The notes under the pieces are model-generated. The model worked only from the letters and a program-made list of their open reading frames with translations, searched no databases and was not told the origin of the DNA. Position numbers and translations under genes: made by a program. A stretch of DNA of 39,541 nucleotides. It comes from a virus. Within the stretch, counting starts at the first letter, position 1. Every line of letters starts with the position of its first letter. The DNA lies in the IMG/VR virus record IMGVR_UViG_3300020439_000023, positions 1-39,541 of that record. The stretch is one strand, 5' to 3'. This document shows, piece after piece, positions 23,713-32,041 of the stretch.

Positions 23713-24159
23713 TTACTTAATGTTTGCAACTACTTTAAACATCTTGTTAGGAAGTCTTTCGTATTCAACATGCATTTTAAGTTCTGGGCCTTTTGATGAA
23801 ATGAAGTCGTCATCTAAGTCGTTACCTTCTTCATCTTTACCCATTCTACCACCATATTGAGTGATAGGTAAGTCCATTGAACCAGAATCAGATACATCTT
23901 CATCTATGATTGTGTCAAATTCTATTCCAACTTGTTCTACTTTTCTGTATAATTGTTCTAAAGCAGCTTGAACTGTAATGTGTTCTCTATCTGCAATGTC
24001 ACCTATCCAAGTATTTAATCTAGACAAAACTTTTGAATCAGATGCAAATAGATGTAAATCCTCTGTAGGTACTCGACCTGTAACATCTTTGTTTAGTCTG
24101 TATCCACCATTTGCACCTGTATCATATGCTTCACTAATGTATTTCTTGAATGATTTCAT
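23713..24159 (-). CDS. putative head-internal protein with capsid-targeting peptide
   Basis: 148 residues. The first ten, MKSFKKYISE, closely match the T4 internal-protein targeting sequence MKTYQEFIAE, with a predicted gp21-type cleavage after ISE. The rest is acidic with Gly-rich patches, no recognised domain. Next in the block is the Ig-like virion protein. Probably packaged in the prohead and cleaved there; this rests on the N-terminus only. Confidence 0.65.
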   Translation of the reverse strand: MKSFKKYISEAYDTGANGGYRLNKDVTGRVPTEDLHLFASDSKVLSRLNTWIGDIADREHITVQAALEQLYRKVEQVGIEFDTIIDEDVSDSGSMDLPITQYGGRMGKDEEGNDLDDDFISSKGPELKMHVEYERLPNKMFKVVANIK

Positions 24160-24171
24160 AATAATTTCCTA

Positions 24172-24741
24172 TTATGCAGCTACTGTAATTGTACCCGCTG
24201 CAGTTCCTATTGAAGCTGCACTTGTAATTGTTGCATTACCACCTTCTGCTCTATCAACGATAGTTCCACTGTTAAGTGCTAGTGGGTTTGCACCAAAACT
24301 TAATATATCACCTGCGTTTGTAGCTGCATTGTTAGCACCTATTGCAAGAGAGAATGTAAGTTTGTTGGTTGATGAACCACTTGCATATGCAAGTAAATGT
24401 GGCCCTCTTCCAGAACCAGAACCTTGGTTTCCATTAGTTACTGATAATGTAGGTGTTCCACCAGAAGTATTAACTGTTACTTTCTCATTAAAAGTTACTG
24501 TTGCTGATAATGTACCACCATCTGATTTATCAAATGCTGTTGATACCCAATCAATACTTGTTATGTCTGCTTGACCGATAGAAGTTGCAAGTTCTCCAAT
24601 TGCACAGAGAACCTCTTCTGGATGATTGTCAGACTTCTTAAATATCCAGCCTCTTGCATCTGCAAAGACCAATTTCTTTTGTGCAGCTGTCAACCACTTT
24701 GGTTTGGCTTCGTCTGCATCTGAATTACCCCATAAAGACAT
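24172..24741 (-). CDS. virion surface protein, beta-rich (Ig-like)
   Basis: 189 residues opening MSLWGNSDADEAKPKWLT, a start typical of structural proteins of marine T4-like phages. The body is Ser/Thr/Gly/Ala-rich beta sequence (TLSATVTFNEKVTVNTSGG and so on), resembling Ig-like or adhesin-like decoration domains. No enzymatic motif. A clean late promoter (24798-24805) and GAGGAGATAATT precede ATG 24741. Likely a decoration or fibre protein. Confidence 0.7.
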   Translation of the reverse strand: MSLWGNSDADEAKPKWLTAAQKKLVFADARGWIFKKSDNHPEEVLCAIGELATSIGQADITSIDWVSTAFDKSDGGTLSATVTFNEKVTVNTSGGTPTLSVTNGNQGSGSGRGPHLLAYASGSSTNKLTFSLAIGANNAATNAGDILSFGANPLALNSGTIVDRAEGGNATITSAASIGTAAGTITVAA

Positions 24742-24797
24742 AATTATCTCCTCATTTGTTAGTTCTCTGACTGAAAACTTTTTTGTTTATACTCTTG

Positions 24798-24805
24798 TAT
24801 TTATA
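24798..24805 (-). promoter_or_regulatory. T4-type late promoter
   Basis: TATAAATA on the minus strand, 57 bases upstream of ATG 24741 and just past the stop of the 24818-26038 gene. It leaves an ordinary leader with a good Shine-Dalgarno. Confidence 0.85.
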
Positions 24806-24817
24806 ACTTTTGATATC

Positions 24818-26038
24818 TCAATCACCCCAATATGCTTTAAAATCCGATTCTTTTTCTACTTCATTTACAAAGTCCATATTGATTTCATCTTCAAAAACCA
24901 CTACAACACCATTAGCACTGAAATTATGTGGGTTTACAATATATTTATCTTCAATAATTTCTATGTTTGTAGGATGTGGAAGACCATATTTTTCATGTAA
25001 ATGCACTGGATATTCTTTACCATTTTGTAAAACTAACTTAGGAAATTTCTTACCGACAAAACAATCACCTATCTTCTGAGGATTGTTTCTAAATGCATCT
25101 AAGTATTCGTTACCACCTAAAAGTAATGGAAAAGTATTTTGTACATATGGTCTACAATTATTTTCTAAGAAATATAATTCACCATCTTCTCCTAACATCT
25201 GAGTAATACTACCTTCATATGTACCACCCAGTTTAGCAGCTGCATTTAAATAATCTACTACATTATCCCTAACCTGTTTATCTATTTCTGGTGTGAGTTG
25301 TTCTATAATTGTATTAGTAAACCATGCAGTAGGGCCTTCCCCAGCAATTTGTTTTGATTTTGACTCATCACAATGTTCTGAAAATGTAAATGACCATTTT
25401 CCTTCTGACATAATGTAAGATATGTTTGTTTCATATCCTTTAATACGCTCCTCACAAAAATATTTCATTTTAATTGGAATACCTAATAGGACTCCAATTG
25501 GCGATTGTTCAAGTATTTTTTTATCTTGGACAACTGTTGAAGAATTCCAAAACTCAGATGGTTTTAAAATAAACTGATTAGGTAATGGTTCTGTGTTTAA
25601 CTCTCTGTGGTCTTCACCTGTTTGTAGAGTTTTAGGTACTTTCATACCACACTTTTCTGCAAACATTTTTCCAAATTGTTTTTCTGTTTCTAATTTTATT
25701 GATGTTTCATTTGCAGATATGATATCAATTCCAAAATCTTTTTTATGTATAATACTATTAAAAGTAGGCCAAGTGTTTATGATTAAATCAATTTTATATT
25801 TTTCTATTACTTGTTCTAATTTATCTAAATGTGTTAGTGGTAAGTTGTTACTGAGTTCAGTATAATTGTCTGGATTTGTAAAAACACGATATTCAATGTC
25901 TGATATTGAATTTATGTTGAGTGTTTTTAAATAATTTGGACTTCCTGTTTGAGTAGTATATACTGTGTGACCATCTTCAACTAATTTTACTTGCCATTGA
26001 AGATTATGATACTCCATTTCTGTAAATAATATATTCAT
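24818..26038 (-). CDS. ATP-grasp ligase-like protein
   Basis: 406 residues. The middle holds PNQFILKPSEFWNSST (ATP-binding Lys region) and GSITQMLGEDGELYFLENNC followed by RP, the acidic and Asn/Arg motif of the ATP-grasp metal site. The overall plan (N-terminal Rossmann-like start MNILFTEMEYHN) resembles carboxylate-amine ligases and PurD-type enzymes. It would join a carboxylate to an amine using ATP. The substrate cannot be read. No Shine-Dalgarno before ATG 26038. Sits between the Ig-like protein and the HNH protein. Confidence 0.7.
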   Translation of the reverse strand: MNILFTEMEYHNLQWQVKLVEDGHTVYTTQTGSPNYLKTLNINSISDIEYRVFTNPDNYTELSNNLPLTHLDKLEQVIEKYKIDLIINTWPTFNSIIHKKDFGIDIISANETSIKLETEKQFGKMFAEKCGMKVPKTLQTGEDHRELNTEPLPNQFILKPSEFWNSSTVVQDKKILEQSPIGVLLGIPIKMKYFCEERIKGYETNISYIMSEGKWSFTFSEHCDESKSKQIAGEGPTAWFTNTIIEQLTPEIDKQVRDNVVDYLNAAAKLGGTYEGSITQMLGEDGELYFLENNCRPYVQNTFPLLLGGNEYLDAFRNNPQKIGDCFVGKKFPKLVLQNGKEYPVHLHEKYGLPHPTNIEIIEDKYIVNPHNFSANGVVVVFEDEINMDFVNEVEKESDFKAYWGD

Positions 26039-26056
26039 AATATAGATATGTAGGTG

Positions 26057-27049
26057 TTATGCCATACTTCTTTTTATTGCACCCAGAGCTTTCATAAAAG
26101 ATTGTTTGTTCTTCCCTAATAATTTGATTAGTTGTACTCTCATTTGTGGTTTTACTCTATCTAATGCCATATTAATAATTTTTGCATTTTTTTGGGTTAC
26201 CTTGATTGTTTTACCATCATCCAGTTTAATATCACTTCCAGTTCTTAAATCTTCAGCACCTTTAAGTTGTACTTGAAGGTTTTGGTCTGGGTCATTTGCA
26301 CGAGGGCCTAACTTTTTAACTCTATCCCTTTGTTGAATAAAGTCTTTAATATTTTGTGAGATATCTTTATCTGGTTCAAAATCTGTATACTTACCAGCAC
26401 CGACTGCTTGTGCAAACTTTTTACTTGGTGTTGATGACCCTTTTGCAAAGTTTACTATTTTATTCATTGCATCTTTAAAGTCTTTTGCTTTATTTGCAAT
26501 GTCTCTTATCTTATTATTTGCAGCTGGACTGTTTGCACCAAAGTCATGAAATGCACGAGCTTCATATGCAAGAACTTCTCCATACATTTTTTGATAGTCT
26601 TTAGTATACTTAGACTTACGCATAGGTTCTTTTCTTGCTTTCTTATCGCCTGGTGCATCTTTATATGCAGATGGGTCTGAATCAGATTTTTCTTTTCCTC
26701 TTTGGAAATGTGCATCTCTTTTGGACTTTGTAGTTTTTTTAAGACCTTTGAAATACTTTGCTGGTTGAGTTCCTTTTTTATCTTTGATATCTTTGTCTTG
26801 AGGTTCTCTTTCCTCATCTCTGAGACGAGGTTCAGTCCTGTTATACTTTTGTGTAACTATTGAAAGATTTGACTTATCGTTATTCATAGGATTACCATCT
26901 TTATGATGCACATCTTTACCAACAATACCTTTGGTATCTTTTAGTTGTCTTCGTGCATGATTTCTACCAGCTCTTCTTTTTTTCTGTTCTGGTTTAGAAT
27001 GGTAGTTTTCGTATTCTTTTTTGTAGTTCCTTTCTTTGAAAGTCTCCAT
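26057..27049 (-). CDS. HNH nuclease fused to a marine-phage C-terminal region
   Basis: 330 residues. HHKDGNPMNNDKSNLSIVTQ (48-67) is an HNH nuclease finger: HH, Asp, then Asn. The following PAKYFKGLKKTTKSKRDAHF and SKYTKDYQKMYGE are a conserved region seen in many marine T4-like proteins. Very basic. The start METFKER is weakly like a targeting peptide. It could nick host DNA or assist packaging; packaging into the head is possible. ATG 27049 lies nine bases after the upstream stop. Confidence 0.7.
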   Translation of the reverse strand: METFKERNYKKEYENYHSKPEQKKRRAGRNHARRQLKDTKGIVGKDVHHKDGNPMNNDKSNLSIVTQKYNRTEPRLRDEEREPQDKDIKDKKGTQPAKYFKGLKKTTKSKRDAHFQRGKEKSDSDPSAYKDAPGDKKARKEPMRKSKYTKDYQKMYGEVLAYEARAFHDFGANSPAANNKIRDIANKAKDFKDAMNKIVNFAKGSSTPSKKFAQAVGAGKYTDFEPDKDISQNIKDFIQQRDRVKKLGPRANDPDQNLQVQLKGAEDLRTGSDIKLDDGKTIKVTQKNAKIINMALDRVKPQMRVQLIKLLGKNKQSFMKALGAIKRSMA

Positions 27050-27058
27050 GACGACTCC

Positions 27059-29308
27059 TTAGAATGAACTTATAACATCTTTGTGATTTGAATACTTACT
27101 TGATGATTGTCTCATGAGATTATCATAGATTTGATTTCTAGTTCTCATTAATCCATCTGGCATATGACCTAATGCTTTGTGAGTCATCATAATACCTTTT
27201 AATGCTTCTAGTCCTTTTTTATCACCAAGAAGTTTTGCAAGGTGCATTAATGAACCAGTATGGTCATTTCTATCTGTCATTTTTTCAATCTTTTTGATAT
27301 CTGCAGCTGACATTTCTTTTTTCTCTACAAGTTCTTCGATACCTTCTTTGATATCTTCTATCTTTTGATGCCATTCTACTATTTCTTCTGTACCTTCTTT
27401 ATAGAAGATTGCTTTCTTAGTAACTGGGTCTAATCCCATGTACTTACCTTTGAGAGAAGGCATCTTAACACCGATGTCTCTTAACATTGCAACCATCTTA
27501 TGAAGTCTTTCCCAGTTTGCTGGAACATGTTTTTGTTTCCAGATTTGACCCATTAATTTGTCAATACTTTTCTCTGGGTCTTTTTCATCAAATGGTAGTT
27601 TAGTCATCTTTGCCATCATCTTACCAAATGTTTTTAGTTTGACCATATTTGCTGGTGATAGGTTTTCAATCACTACATGATGACCTGTAAATTCTTTTGA
27701 TTCGTTTGCATGTCTAAGTGCAAGTTTAACTGCTGGATTCTTAGACAATCCTCTTTTAAGTTTTTCTATTTCTTTGATTGCATAGTTAGTTGCACCACTT
27801 AAATCAAGTGCAAGTTCAATTGCTTTCTTAACTGTTTTATCTCTTGCAGCTGCTTTTTGTTTTGGATTGTCTCTGTAATATTTGTTTATTTCTTGACCTG
27901 TAAGTTTAGATTTACCCATCTTAGATAGTGGGTCTAACTTACCATCTTTGACTTTTTCGTCTAAGTCTTCACTACAATGTGATGCATTTATTTTTTTACC
28001 ATCTTTATCATACTTACCAGACTTTTTCTTTGCAATTGCAATTGCAGCTTGTTGTGCAAAGTTTTTACCTTTACCTTCTGATACTTCTTCTGGTAGTTTT
28101 GCCATACCTTTTGGATTTTTAGTCAATATATCTCTCTGAGATAATATTTTTATTAAATCTTTGACCTCGCCTGGTGCAATCATAAAACTTTCATTTCTAA
28201 ATCTAATAGAATACATTGTATTTGGATGTCTAAAAGTAAGACCTATGTTAAATTTACCAACTTTTCTTAGTTTAGGCATTGATATTTTTTGTTCTTCATG
28301 AAGTTCTTCACTTACTGCCTTTTCTAAATCACCTGCTTGTTTTGCATGTTTCTTACTTGCTTTCTTCAACATAGTGACAATCTTTTTCACTACTGGTTTG
28401 TCGTCATTGTCAAGTTCTTCTGGTAAAGGTTTTACACCTTGTTGTTTGAACATTTTCATTAATGCATTGTTAGTTGGTATTTGCATTTTACCTTTTTCTT
28501 TACCTAATGCAATTACAGTTTTCATAAATCCTTGTGGATTTTGTTTCTGCATTGCTTGAATGACTTTAACACCAGTCATACTTAACAACTTTGCAACACC
28601 ATATCCAGCATCTTTATTACCTTTTAGATTGAATAATTTATCAATCATTTCACCAGCAGATGCTTCTACTAGTTCAAAGTCTTCTTTTTGCAATATCATT
28701 TTAGTATTAAGAGTTCCAATCATCTTAAGGATTGTGTCTCTTGCATCTAAAACTTGTTTGTAAGATTTGTTATGAACTGTATTCTTGAGTTCTTTGTCAC
28801 CCATGTTTGCAATCTTCTGATAGGATACTAAGACCTTTTGCATGTCTTTAGAAACCTTTTTCATTGCATCGACTTCTTGTTTCTTGACTTCATCCAACAT
28901 ACTATCATCTGGATGTATGACATGTGCAAGGTCTTTATCGTGATTTAGATTACCTTTTTTCTTCTTGACTATAAATGCATTTACTCTTGCCATTCCCCAC
29001 TGCTGTGGTGTTGTGCCTGGCCTGTGTCCTGTTTTCCATGCAGCCATTCCACGATTGTAAACTTTTCTTAATGTTCCTACTGAGATACCAGATTTTTTAG
29101 CTTTAGCTGCAAGTCCCTTAGACTCATCCAAATTTTCATCTTCATCAAGATATTCTGCAATATCTTCTATTTCTTCGTCACGAACATCTTCGATGAGAGA
29201 GTCTATTAACTCCTCATTTAAGATATCTTCATTTGGTGTTGCATACATTTCTCTGTATGCATCTGCAACAGTTGACAGAGTTTTTCTGTTTCTCATGTAG
29301 TTTGACAT
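27059..29308 (-). CDS. large putative head-internal protein (DUF5824-like)
   Basis: 749 residues, Lys/Glu-rich and mostly helical. Residues about 66-127 (AAKAKKSGISVGTLRKVYN, then RGMAAWKTGHRPGTTPQQWG) match a domain (I think DUF5824) common in marine phages. A middle part reads NFAQQAAIAIAKKKSGKYDK, then a helical C-terminus ending KYSNHKDVISSF. One base upstream of its neighbour. Likely a virion-core or ejected protein from composition and context. The opening does not carry the short targeting peptide. Confidence 0.65.
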   Translation of the reverse strand: MSNYMRNRKTLSTVADAYREMYATPNEDILNEELIDSLIEDVRDEEIEDIAEYLDEDENLDESKGLAAKAKKSGISVGTLRKVYNRGMAAWKTGHRPGTTPQQWGMARVNAFIVKKKKGNLNHDKDLAHVIHPDDSMLDEVKKQEVDAMKKVSKDMQKVLVSYQKIANMGDKELKNTVHNKSYKQVLDARDTILKMIGTLNTKMILQKEDFELVEASAGEMIDKLFNLKGNKDAGYGVAKLLSMTGVKVIQAMQKQNPQGFMKTVIALGKEKGKMQIPTNNALMKMFKQQGVKPLPEELDNDDKPVVKKIVTMLKKASKKHAKQAGDLEKAVSEELHEEQKISMPKLRKVGKFNIGLTFRHPNTMYSIRFRNESFMIAPGEVKDLIKILSQRDILTKNPKGMAKLPEEVSEGKGKNFAQQAAIAIAKKKSGKYDKDGKKINASHCSEDLDEKVKDGKLDPLSKMGKSKLTGQEINKYYRDNPKQKAAARDKTVKKAIELALDLSGATNYAIKEIEKLKRGLSKNPAVKLALRHANESKEFTGHHVVIENLSPANMVKLKTFGKMMAKMTKLPFDEKDPEKSIDKLMGQIWKQKHVPANWERLHKMVAMLRDIGVKMPSLKGKYMGLDPVTKKAIFYKEGTEEIVEWHQKIEDIKEGIEELVEKKEMSAADIKKIEKMTDRNDHTGSLMHLAKLLGDKKGLEALKGIMMTHKALGHMPDGLMRTRNQIYDNLMRQSSSKYSNHKDVISSF

Positions 29309-29941
29309 TTACTTTCCAGCTTTTCTATTATTGTATATTAAAGATTTTTCCTTAACATATCCTAACCTTCTTAAGGTTTCTTTAAACGATTTACTTCTTG
29401 CATCATATTTTATCTCAGATGCATCTTCTTTTTTATCGATTGCTTTTGAGATTGCTTTTCTTTTCTTATGCAAGAATTTATCAGATGAATCAACATCACC
29501 ATCGTTATCGATGTCTTTGTCTTTTCTATCTTTAAACTTTTTCTTAACTGCTTTAGGTTGTACTTTGTCTAACCCATCACCATCATCTGACTTATTATTA
29601 GTATTGTCTTCTTTTACTGGTGCTTCTTTAATTTTTACTGGATATTCTTTACCAGCAAACATAAAAGTCTTTTTACCATCTTTATGTGCTTGACGAGCTG
29701 CAGATATGAATGACCTTTTGTCATCATTTACTGCTTTTTTAAGTTCTGCAAGTTCTTTGGTAAACGATTCTGCAACTTCTGGTTTGTCCTGTGAAGGATA
29801 TCCCATAAGTTCTGCTTGTTGTTCAAAACGAGATTTTGCTGGTTGTCCAGAATTAAGGACTTCTGAGACCGCATCAGCAACAGATTTAGTTACTTTATCA
29901 GTCCCACTGTTGAATTTTAATCTATCTTTTATATCTGACAT
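29309..29941 (-). CDS. EF-hand/dockerin-loop protein, probable virion protein
   Basis: 210 residues. DIDNDGDVDSSD (143-154) is a calcium-binding DxDxDG loop with Asp at positions 1, 3, 5 and 12, flanked by KDRKDK and HKKRKAI. The motif is common in marine T4-like phage structural proteins. The region FSAARQAHKDGKKTF-like (79-93) has a Lys-rich helix. The late promoter at 29970-29977 and AATAGGAGACCAC precede ATG 29941. It probably binds Ca2+ in the head or tail. Specific role unknown. Confidence 0.65.
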   Translation of the reverse strand: MSDIKDRLKFNSGTDKVTKSVADAVSEVLNSGQPAKSRFEQQAELMGYPSQDKPEVAESFTKELAELKKAVNDDKRSFISAARQAHKDGKKTFMFAGKEYPVKIKEAPVKEDNTNNKSDDGDGLDKVQPKAVKKKFKDRKDKDIDNDGDVDSSDKFLHKKRKAISKAIDKKEDASEIKYDARSKSFKETLRRLGYVKEKSLIYNNRKAGK

Positions 29942-29969
29942 CGTGGTCTCCTATTAATGTTTCCTCTAG

Positions 29970-29977
29970 TATTTATA
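29970..29977 (-). promoter_or_regulatory. T4-type late promoter
   Basis: TATAAATA on the minus strand, 29 bases upstream of ATG 29941, with ATAGGAG in the leader. It follows the stop of the kinase-like gene and would drive the 29941-to-26057 block. Confidence 0.85.
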
Positions 29978-29981
29978 TATA

Positions 29982-31403
29982 TCACTTCTTCGACTGTGAT
30001 TGTCTAAACTTTTTAAGTCGTTCTATTTCACCTTTTTTAACTTTAGGGAAGAGTTTTTTACTTAATTTTGCAATTACACTTTTCTTTTTATCTAATTTTT
30101 TACCGATTGCAATTCTAGCACCCATTGAAAGTTCACTTGCAGCCTTACCACCAGACATTTTTTTAAATAAAATTGCTCTTGCAGTCTTCATTGCTTTTGT
30201 TTTCAATTGGTCATTAGTCTTCATTCTTTTCTTTTTACGAGCTTTAGTTCTTGCAATTTTCTGTGCAAGTCGTCTCATTCTCATACCAATTGCCCTTCTT
30301 TGTTGCATATTAAGTACTTCTAACTGTAATTGTCTTGTTAATTCACTAGTAAATTTACCTTCTGCAACTTTATGTTGTTTCTTTGCCATGTTCATTGCTG
30401 TTCCATGCATTACTTCTTTTGCTTTATCACCATATTCTTTTTCGAAATAATCTTTCTTTTTCTTCAAATCTTTGTAAATTTTTTCTTTCGTAGCCATAAC
30501 TGCATCGGATACTTCGTTTGTATCAGTCGGATTTGTACTTCTATTTTTAAGTCTAGTTAATCTTCTTCTATCTGCATCCATTTCTCTGTCATGTTTAATT
30601 TTTAGTTGTTCTTTTTCTCTAGATTGTTTGTCTTTTAGGTTATCTGTAGTTTCATCTTCATTGAATAATCTTTTTTCCATATCTACTGGATGTTCATAGG
30701 AAGCTGCAAGTGCAATGTTTTTCATAGGTTTCATGGTCAATGCAGATTTCCATGCAGTTGCCATTTTGTTTGAAGGGAAAGATTTTACAAATGCTCTAAG
30801 TCTAGGGAAAATTTTAGTGGTGTTTTTATCCAAATCATTCATATCACCATCATTATCTACAATAAAAAAGTTTTGTCTACCAAATGTAGCTTGTAGTTTA
30901 CCCATGTTTTTTCTGACTGTTGCATGATTGCTTTGTACTATATTGTCTGGGATACTTCTTTCTCGTTGTCTATTTCTGTCTAATGCAGTTTCTAATGAAG
31001 TATTTACGAATACCATTGCAGTTTCGTATCCTAAATCTTGTAGGAGTTTTCTTTGTTTTACGATATTTTTTACATCTCTTGCAGTTGAATCAATTACTAT
31101 CCCTAACCGACCTTTAAGATACATTTCTTGTCGTTTACCAGTGATTGCTTTTGCATGAACACGAATTGCATCTCTTTGTTCTTCTTCACTCTCTGGCATT
31201 TTAAGTGAAAGACCTGCTTTCTTAAGACCCATTTCAAATGATTGGTCTGAGTTTACTGGTCGTAAACCCATAGAACCGAACCCTAATTTCTTAGCTGCAA
31301 GTGATTTACCACTGCCTGGGCCACCTGCCATAAAGACAGCCTTAAATACGCCTGGGTCGTTAATTCCTTCGTTAAGCGAGTCGTATGTATTTTCCAATAT
31401 CAT
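29982..31403 (-). CDS. zeta-toxin/P-loop kinase-like protein with basic tail
   Basis: 473 residues. Walker A GGPGSGKS (27-34) follows a hydrophobic strand; LGIVIDSTARDVKNIVKQRK and ALDRNRQRERSIPD give the rest of the AAA_33/zeta-type fold that phosphorylates small molecules such as UDP-sugars or nucleotides. From about residue 260 the protein turns very basic, with a C-terminal helical part (RAIGMRMRRLAQKIARTKAR) also seen in marine phages. The N-terminus MILENTYDSLNEG ends in a cleavage-like LNE-G. It could be a virion-delivered kinase. Overlaps the upstream gene by 32 bases. Confidence 0.7.
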   Translation of the reverse strand: MILENTYDSLNEGINDPGVFKAVFMAGGPGSGKSLAAKKLGFGSMGLRPVNSDQSFEMGLKKAGLSLKMPESEEEQRDAIRVHAKAITGKRQEMYLKGRLGIVIDSTARDVKNIVKQRKLLQDLGYETAMVFVNTSLETALDRNRQRERSIPDNIVQSNHATVRKNMGKLQATFGRQNFFIVDNDGDMNDLDKNTTKIFPRLRAFVKSFPSNKMATAWKSALTMKPMKNIALAASYEHPVDMEKRLFNEDETTDNLKDKQSREKEQLKIKHDREMDADRRRLTRLKNRSTNPTDTNEVSDAVMATKEKIYKDLKKKKDYFEKEYGDKAKEVMHGTAMNMAKKQHKVAEGKFTSELTRQLQLEVLNMQQRRAIGMRMRRLAQKIARTKARKKKRMKTNDQLKTKAMKTARAILFKKMSGGKAASELSMGARIAIGKKLDKKKSVIAKLSKKLFPKVKKGEIERLKKFRQSQSKK

Positions 31404-32028
31404 CTGTTATGTACTCTGGTATATGATGGAATTCTTCTCGAATTGCCATTCCTTTTCTTACTGCTTTATACAGTTGTTTTCCTTGTCTAAAAGTTCTTGG
31501 TAATGATTTAACAAATGTTTTCTCATCACCATCGAAAGCCATTGCTCTCATCTTAGATGCAGACATACCAGATATGTCATCTGCATCTGGGTCTCTTTCA
31601 CCTGCTGATACCAATTCGATACTTTTAAAGTTATAGAAACCATGTCTACCTTTCACACCATTATATTTTGTGAGTAGACTCTCAAATTCTCTTAGTCTAT
31701 CTGAACCAGCAACCATCTTTACACTTCTGTATCCTTGGTCATATAAGTCAACCACTACATCAAATACTGTTCTAGAATTAGATGTAGAAACTGTTACTTT
31801 TGCTGGTCTAAACAAGAGTTTCATGAACTTTGTTTTGGTTCTATAATCTAGTGGATTCTTTTTTGGGTCTTGACTATGACTTGTATAGATGAATCCATCA
31901 TCCGAACCAGCAACCTGTTTCACTTTCATTGCAAGTTTGAGATGTCCAGCAGTTGGTGGATTAAACCTACCGAATGCAAACACAGCAGTTTGTGAATTTA
32001 TCTCAACAATGTCTTTGAAACTTTTCAT
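31372..32028 (-). CDS. NMN-adenylyltransferase-like nucleotidyltransferase with targeting peptide
   Basis: 218 residues. After MKSFKDIVE, the core starts VFAFGRFNPPTAGHLKLAMK (17-36), the (H/T)xGH nucleotide-binding motif of the cytidylyltransferase-like family. ISGMSASKMRAMA later corresponds to the ISxTxxR region. Members are NadM/NadR (NMN adenylyltransferase) and related enzymes, which would make NAD+. The first residues fit a capsid-targeting peptide, so it may be packaged. Late box CATAAATA is five bases before the ATG, with no Shine-Dalgarno. Confidence 0.75.
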   Translation of the reverse strand: MKSFKDIVEINSQTAVFAFGRFNPPTAGHLKLAMKVKQVAGSDDGFIYTSHSQDPKKNPLDYRTKTKFMKLLFRPAKVTVSTSNSRTVFDVVVDLYDQGYRSVKMVAGSDRLREFESLLTKYNGVKGRHGFYNFKSIELVSAGERDPDADDISGMSASKMRAMAFDGDEKTFVKSLPRTFRQGKQLYKAVRKGMAIREEFHHIPEYITDDIGKYIRLA

Positions 32029-32033
32029 GTAAG

Positions 32034-32041
32034 TATTTATG
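32034..32041 (-). promoter_or_regulatory. late promoter box (CATAAATA)
   Basis: CATAAATA on the minus strand overlaps the stop of the sulfotransferase-like gene. Five bases (CTTAC) separate it from ATG 32028. NATAAATA is the late motif of T4-like marine phages. Confidence 0.65.

Noticed and set aside
23978-24574. Plus-strand open frame of 198 codons
   Set aside because: It is antisense to 23713-24159 and 24172-24741, which have promoters and family features; all other genes are on the minus strand. The same applies to all other plus-strand frames, such as 36046-36525 and 34313-34900.
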